Below are positions 60,161 to 64,000 of a stretch of 64,000 nucleotides of DNA, piece after piece (position 1 is the first letter of the stretch; each line of letters opens with the position of its first letter). The notes below the pieces were generated by a model, which ran no database searches, was not told where the DNA came from, and saw only the letters and a list, made by a program, of their open reading frames with translations. The DNA is from Desulfosporosinus sp049943955 (lineage in GTDB: Bacteria > Bacillota > Desulfitobacteriia > Desulfitobacteriales > Desulfitobacteriaceae): the NCBI RefSeq assembly GCF_049943955.1, contig NZ_JBNFTW010000011.1:1-64000 (forward strand). Direction: 5' to 3'. A program made the position numbers and the translations under genes.

Positions 60161-60298
60161 ATGTTTGATGCAGTAAAAAAACAAACTGCGATTGAAGCAC
60201 TTGCCGCATTGTGCCATCACTGTGGAGATAAACACACTGATGAATGTCCACTAGCCAAGGCAATGGCCGCTGCGAAAGCAATTCCAACCCAAGAATAA
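60161..60298 (+). CDS. Small zinc-type protein, 45 residues
   Basis: It starts MFDAVKKQTAIEALAAL and contains CHHCGDKHTDEC (C-x2-C-x3-H-x3-C), a compact metal site, then a helical Ala/Lys-rich end. GAAGGGGGGG lies upstream. No family name comes to mind. It precedes the hemerythrin gene in the same direction. Confidence 0.7.
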   Translation: MFDAVKKQTAIEALAALCHHCGDKHTDECPLAKAMAAAKAIPTQE

Positions 60299-60318
60299 AA
60301 GTTCACTTTGAACCACAT

Positions 60319-60350
60319 GGTTTGGACGGGCATAAAAACCTGTCCAAACC
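60319..60350 (+). terminator. 12-bp hairpin after the small zinc-type gene
   Basis: Arms GGTTTGGACGGG/CCTGTCCAAACC with one G-U pair and an 8-nt A-rich loop, 20 bp after the stop codon. There is no T run, so it may be an mRNA-end stabiliser or a weak terminator. Confidence 0.5.
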
Positions 60351-60565
60351 CCTCAATGTATTATTGAATTGTAAGCATGTCACCCTAGGATGTTGTTTTT
60401 ATCCAAAGGTAAAACAGTTTGTTATAGACCGTCTCCTAAAATGAAATCCTTTATGAATTTTTACTTAATTTAATGATTGATATAGGTTTTAACGATTCAA
60501 AAGACATGAAACTGAAACATATAGGCGAAGCCTAGAATCATTCGAATTTGAAAGGACTGATAAAA

Positions 60566-60985
60566 ATGAGCTATACAGCAAATTTAAGAAGACAACATGA
60601 CGAATCTATATTTAGAATAAAGGAGATATTTACTTATTTAATCCCGGAATACCTAAAAGCTAATGCGCAACAAGTTAGAAACCTGCTTTCAACTTTTATA
60701 GGTAAGGCTAATATCCATCGAGCAACAGAAGATGAGTATCTTTATCCTAAATTACTCAAACATGAATCACCAGAATTAAGAAATCTTGCACAAAAATACT
60801 ATGATGGATTTATTAGTAGTAAGGATGTACTTGGTAATTACTCTACTAAATGGGCAGCTTTTTCTAAAATAAAAGAAAACCCCAATGAATTTATAGATGA
60901 TACCAAAATGGTTTTAACTAAAATCTTAGACAGGATTGATAAGGAAAATAACGAGCTATTCACATTAGTAGATAAACTCATGTAA
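60566..60985 (+). CDS. Hemerythrin-like HHE-domain protein
   Basis: About 139 residues, four-helix bundle. RRQHDESIFR in helix 1 and NIHRATEDEYLYPKL give the His and Glu ligands of a diiron site; the rest is helical. Such proteins bind oxygen or respond to iron and nitric oxide. It suits the nearby CDGSH, BFD and DoxX genes. The start at 60566 (MSYTANL) has AAAGG upstream. Confidence 0.72.
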   Translation: MSYTANLRRQHDESIFRIKEIFTYLIPEYLKANAQQVRNLLSTFIGKANIHRATEDEYLYPKLLKHESPELRNLAQKYYDGFISSKDVLGNYSTKWAAFSKIKENPNEFIDDTKMVLTKILDRIDKENNELFTLVDKLM

Positions 60986-61194
60986 AAATAAAATATGACC
61001 TATAAAACCCTGAGAAAGTCCACACGGCTTGAATTCCAGTTTATACCTTCAGTATTTCACTCATAGAGAGATTTGCCCGTTTTCCTTTATAATCTCCAAG
61101 GCTAATATCACTTTTAATTATATTGAAAATTGGTATGCTACCTTGTTTTGAAAATCAGACCTCCGAACTTTTTTCAGAATAACTAATTAAATAT

Positions 61195-61659
61195 TCATTT
61201 GATATATAAAGAAGCTACAGCAATAATGATTGCTCCCCCCGTTAAAGCTATATTCTTCATAAAATGTTGCATTTGGTTATTTTTTTCTTTCTTATTCGGG
61301 GCGCTCCAAAATTTGTGGCCAAAATAGGTAGACGGTACTAGAAATAAAATTATTGCAATAGCTCCATATAGACAGTATGAGTGATATATGATTCCGCCAC
61401 CACCGGCTAAAGCCATAATACTTGAACCCAAAGTCGAGAGTGTAGGGAAAGGGACCTTTAAAGAAGACATATATTTAACAGTTTCATTGAATTTTAGAAG
61501 TTGTGTAATGCCTGTAAATATAAATATCATTGAAAATAAAAAGCGACCAATTAGAAACAAAATAAGAATAGTCATTGTAGGAATCTCCCAAAGACTTGAG
61601 ATTAACAAGCCTAAATTTATCTTTTCTATATAATTCCGCATTTTTTTAACAATATCCAT
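61195..61659 (-). CDS. DoxX-like membrane protein
   Basis: 154 residues, four membrane helices. GRFLFSMIFIFTGITQLLKF and VKYMSSLKVPFPTLSTLGSSI match DoxX family helices 1-2. It is unrelated in detail to the DoxX piece at 59091. An array of 11-bp direct repeats lies about 120 bp upstream. Confidence 0.75.
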   Translation of the reverse strand: MDIVKKMRNYIEKINLGLLISSLWEIPTMTILILFLIGRFLFSMIFIFTGITQLLKFNETVKYMSSLKVPFPTLSTLGSSIMALAGGGGIIYHSYCLYGAIAIILFLVPSTYFGHKFWSAPNKKEKNNQMQHFMKNIALTGGAIIIAVASLYIK

Positions 61660-61779
61660 ATTCTCACTTTAACTTTTGATTAATAAGCCAGACTTACATA
61701 TAATAACTAATTTTAGGTACAAAAAATAATCCTAATTTCACAATAAGTATAAACGGAACCTCAGACATTTAATCGATAG

Positions 61780-61840
61780 TAGCAAAAAATTAGCATAAAG
61801 CTAGCATGTAAATAGCATATTTTTAGCATTGGAATAGTAA
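61780..61840. repeat. Six 11-bp direct repeats (TAGCAT iterons)
   Basis: TAGCAA at 61780, TAGCAT at 61791, 61802, 61813 and 61824, and TAGTAA at 61835 are spaced by exactly 11 bp. Another TAGCAT is at 61860. One turn of DNA per repeat puts all copies on one face, as in boxes of OmpR/PhoP-type response regulators. They lie in front of the DoxX-like gene on the minus strand. Confidence 0.75.
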
Positions 61841-61843
61841 CAC

Positions 61844-61888
61844 AAAAATAGCCGGATTTTAGCATTGCTCAAATCTCGGCTATTTTTT
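61844..61888. terminator. Bidirectional terminator
   Basis: Arms AAAAATAGCCG/CGGCTATTTTT, with inner GATTT/AAATC pairs and an 11-nt loop. A on the left, T on the right. It likely ends transcription from the SDR side. Confidence 0.75.
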
Positions 61889-62045
61889 AGTCTTCTATGA
61901 ACCCTAAAGGTAAATTGCCCTTCCCACAAAAATAACATGAAAATTAACTTCTAATTATCATTGAGCTAGAAATTTTCGTTTATTACCACATTATCCTGGT
62001 CATATAATCAGGGTTTAAGGATTTGAGGAAATTCTTATTTTTAGT

Positions 62046-62333
62046 CTATTTTGCAGTCCATCCTCCATCAACAAAAATTGTTTTACCCGTAACAAAATCT
62101 GATGCGGAAGATGCTAAATATAGAACCGTACCAATTAAATCATCTTTTGTTGCCACTCTTCCCATTGGAATCCGTTGTAGAATTTGATTCATTATTTCTT
62201 TGTCCACTATCCTTTGCCGTGAAGGGGTCATAACTGCGGTAGGCATTTCTTTCGCCAATGAAGCACCAATACCTTCGCTTGCTCTAGTGATAAGCACAAT
62301 TTTGTCTTTCACACTAAATATTGCATTTTCCAT
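62046..62333 (-). pseudogene. Short-chain dehydrogenase with internal deletion
   Basis: 95 residues. Residues 1-29 are the SDR start (KDKIVLITRASEGIGASLAKE; the first Gly of TGxxxGIG is Arg). From residue 30 on it is the C-terminal end (IPMGRVATKDDLIGTVLYLAS, FVTGKTIFVDGGW). The 150 or so residues between, with the Ser-Tyr-Lys catalytic set, are missing without a frame break. Not an active enzyme. Confidence 0.75.
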
Positions 62334-62651
62334 AAATTCACCTTTCCTATAACCATTGAAAATAATAATTTTCAGGTTCCCATTATCCTACTAACTGTAA
62401 TATATGGTAGGCTTACTATGAGATCATTAAATTGTTTGTTCCGATACAAAAATAACAAATCTCTTTGTTACCCCTTTTTGTGTTCGATAACGACTACTAT
62501 GACAAGTTGAACGAACATCAACTGCTCAAAAAACACTGTCATGAGAAAATCGTACTCAATGGGTAATATTCCAGGCGATTTCATTTATATTTCGTTTTGA
62601 CCTGAATTCCCTTGTAATTTGATCTTTTCATCAGTGTTGCACTATTATAAC
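62334..62651. other. Intergenic region between SDR remnant and acyl-CoA dehydrogenase
   Basis: No gene or clear structure is seen apart from the terminator at 62652-62697. Confidence 0.4.
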
Positions 62652-62697
62652 AAACAGACCGTTCATTGGAACCGATTTCTCAATGAACGGTCTGTTT
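62652..62697. terminator. Terminator of the acyl-CoA dehydrogenase gene
   Basis: 17-bp perfect arms (62652-62668/62681-62697; AAACAGACC...GGTCTGTTT) with a 12-nt loop and a T-rich side. It lies 60 bp beyond the stop codon of the dehydrogenase. Confidence 0.8.
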
Positions 62698-62756
62698 AAT
62701 TGTGAAGCTATAAAGAGATTATTTGCTGAAGGCTATTTTTCAGCTTCCATATTGAT

Positions 62757-64000
62757 TTAATATTCAAAAACCTCAACCGCCACATCGAGTGCCGAGGTAT
62801 CGCCGTCAATTACAATCTCTGAAACAGTCCAAACATTAGGAACGACATTATGTAAGTAGTATTTAGCTGATGCAACTTTACCTGTGTAGAAATTATAATC
62901 AAAGTGACTTGGTCCCACTTCCTTGGCCTTCTTGTCTGCCAAGATTGCCTGATCAAGAATTTGGCGACCACAAAATAGTTGTGCAGAGGCCGTAAGAATA
63001 CGACGAGAATACAGAGGAATCATGCTCATATTTGTCTGTGAGTATTCGGCAACAGCCTTAAGCATAGCTTGATAAGAGTTTAGCGCCTTGCCTAGAATGG
63101 CAAACTCTTTTCTTAGAGCTTCGTTATCTTTGTTGGCTGAATAGAAATCGGCCATTTCCTTGAGCCAAGCAGCAAAGACAGAACCGCCCTTCATGTTCAT
63201 CTTGCGGCCAAGCAAATCCATAGACTGGATATAGTTGGTGCCTTCCCAAATGGAGTAGATCTTTACGTCACGAGCAATTTGGGATAAAGGATATTCCTCA
63301 CAGTACCCATACCCGCCATAGGATTGAAGCGCCTCTCCAATAAGCCACCAGGCTTCATCAGAAGGATAAGCCTTGCAAAGCGGAGTGCATATTTCAATGA
63401 GGTCACTGGCAGCTTTTCTTACTTCCGGATCTGGATCGCGGTGTCTCTCGTCAAAAGCAAGATAAACCCTATACATCATGGCACGCATTGCTTCAATATG
63501 AGCTTTCCCCATCATCAGAGTACGTTTAATATCTTCATGATTAATAATCGCAACCCGTCCCGCCTTGGGATTTGTCATGAGGCGCCCTTGAACTCTCTCT
63601 TTAGCATTATCACGGGCATTGGCAAAAGCGTTACTAATGCAAGAAAGGGCCATATGTCCGGTTTCCATTCGAGCCATGTTCATCATTTGGAACATTTGAG
63701 CCATACCTTCACCCTTGCCGTCATTTTCACGCGGGTCAACACCCAACAGCCAACCGCGGCAATTCCCATTTTCGCCAGCTGATAAAGCTGCCGTTACAGA
63801 ACCGTGCAAACCCATCTTGTGTTCTACGCCAGTGTTAACAAAATCATTATCTTCCAGGCTGCCATCTTCGTTGAGCCAATACTTTGGCACGACAAAGAGA
63901 GAGATGCCGCTTGTGCCCGGCTTAGCACCCTCAATGCGAGCTAAATAAAGGTGAATAATATTTTCAGTAAAATCATTGTTTCCGCCGGTGATAAATATCT
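62757..64000 (-). CDS. Acyl-C­oA dehydrogenase (DmdC/large type), 5' end outside the window
   Basis: At least 414 residues are present, and the frame stays open to the right edge (IFITGGNNDFTENIIHLYLA before the first internal Met). FITGG and TSGISLFVVPK are the FAD domain; GGYGYCEEYPLSQIARDVKIY and SIWEGTN are the dimer and cofactor motifs. The long C-terminal part (after about 300 visible residues) fits the large ~600-residue group that includes 3-methylmercaptopropionyl-CoA dehydrogenase. It oxidises an acyl-CoA with ETF as acceptor; substrate unknown. Confidence 0.85.
   Translation of the reverse strand, partial: IFITGGNNDFTENIIHLYLARIEGAKPGTSGISLFVVPKYWLNEDGSLEDNDFVNTGVEHKMGLHGSVTAALSAGENGNCRGWLLGVDPRENDGKGEGMAQMFQMMNMARMETGHMALSCISNAFANARDNAKERVQGRLMTNPKAGRVAIINHEDIKRTLMMGKAHIEAMRAMMYRVYLAFDERHRDPDPEVRKAASDLIEICTPLCKAYPSDEAWWLIGEALQSYGGYGYCEEYPLSQIARDVKIYSIWEGTNYIQSMDLLGRKMNMKGGSVFAAWLKEMADFYSANKDNEALRKEFAILGKALNSYQAMLKAVAEYSQTNMSMIPLYSRRILTASAQLFCGRQILDQAILADKKAKEVGPSHFDYNFYTGKVASAKYYLHNVVPNVWTVSEIVIDGDTSALDVAVEVFEY

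Larger units (their letters stand above)
61660..62045. other. Promoter region of the DoxX-like gene with iterons and terminator
   Basis: No gene. It contains the 11-bp repeat array (61780-61840) and the terminator at 61844-61888. The remainder near the SDR remnant is plain AT-rich sequence. Confidence 0.4.

Noticed and set aside
1..64000. CRISPR array, prophage, rRNA or tRNA genes
   Set aside because: No spaced identical repeats of CRISPR type, no phage structural genes and no rRNA or tRNA sequence were recognised. The only regular repeat is the 11-bp iteron array.

Overview
The window looks like chromosomal DNA of a low-GC, anaerobic, Gram-positive bacterium of the Peptococcaceae type (Desulfosporosinus/Desulfitobacterium-like). 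This is an inference from gene content, not from a marker gene. Supporting signs are strong Shine-Dalgarno (SD) sites with frequent TTG/GTG starts, a T-box, a c-di-AMP riboswitch and a cobalamin riboswitch, a CWB2 cell-wall protein, many small [4Fe-4S] and flavin oxidoreductases, and the Gram-positive lipobox/ABC layout. Most genes lie on the minus strand.

1-16.9 kb: an IS3-family (IS150-group) element at the left edge cuts the 3' end of an aminotransferase that follows a MocR/GntR regulator. Then come a hotdog thioesterase with a DUF2238 membrane protein, a secreted PHP metallohydrolase, a MarR-MFS operon, an Rrf2-methyltransferase pair, a ProXp-ala-like tRNA editing protein, an alanine-type aminotransferase behind a T-box whose best specifier reads GCU (Ala), leuCD-type genes, and an amino acid permease.

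16.9-34.1 kb: a c-di-AMP riboswitch with terminator in front of kup (K+ uptake), a glutamine-type ABC operon, and a run of small redox and detoxification genes (aldo-keto reductase, two nitroreductases, flavodoxin-like protein, tautomerase, DsrE) with TetR and MarR regulators whose operators can be seen. A plus-strand ORF at 31840 joins a signal peptide to half of a histidine kinase ATPase domain.

34.1-45.1 kb: a CWB2-plus-transglycosylase wall protein, then the most interesting unit of the window. A consensus promoter (45005-45033), a cobalamin riboswitch (44827-44972) and an intrinsic terminator (44771-44800) precede six tightly packed genes. These are a fused two-domain ECF ATPase, EcfT, an unassigned S component, a UbiD-family prFMN (de)carboxylase, and HyuA and HyuB. 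The arrangement predicts a B12-repressed uptake-and-conversion pathway for an unknown compound.

45.1-64 kb: peptide deformylase, DUF523, a GC-richer amidohydrolase with a MerR-type 19-bp-spacer promoter, PhzF, an iron-sulfur protein, and an MFS exporter. From 51.4 to 60.1 kb there is a zone of decayed gene pieces (MarR, GNAT, XerC/D recombinase, ECF sigma factor, macrodomain, DoxX) mixed with small intact genes (CDGSH protein, tandem BFD ferredoxin, tiny membrane proteins, a small zinc-type protein, hemerythrin). The window ends in an acyl-CoA dehydrogenase that runs off the right edge.

Across the window, three copies of a roughly 100-180 bp structured repeat (4253, 8208, 36477) keep the same stems with compensatory changes. 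Two copies sit directly after GTGA. They look like an ORF-less mobile RNA element, possibly of the HEARO/IscB omega-RNA or IS200/605-derived type.
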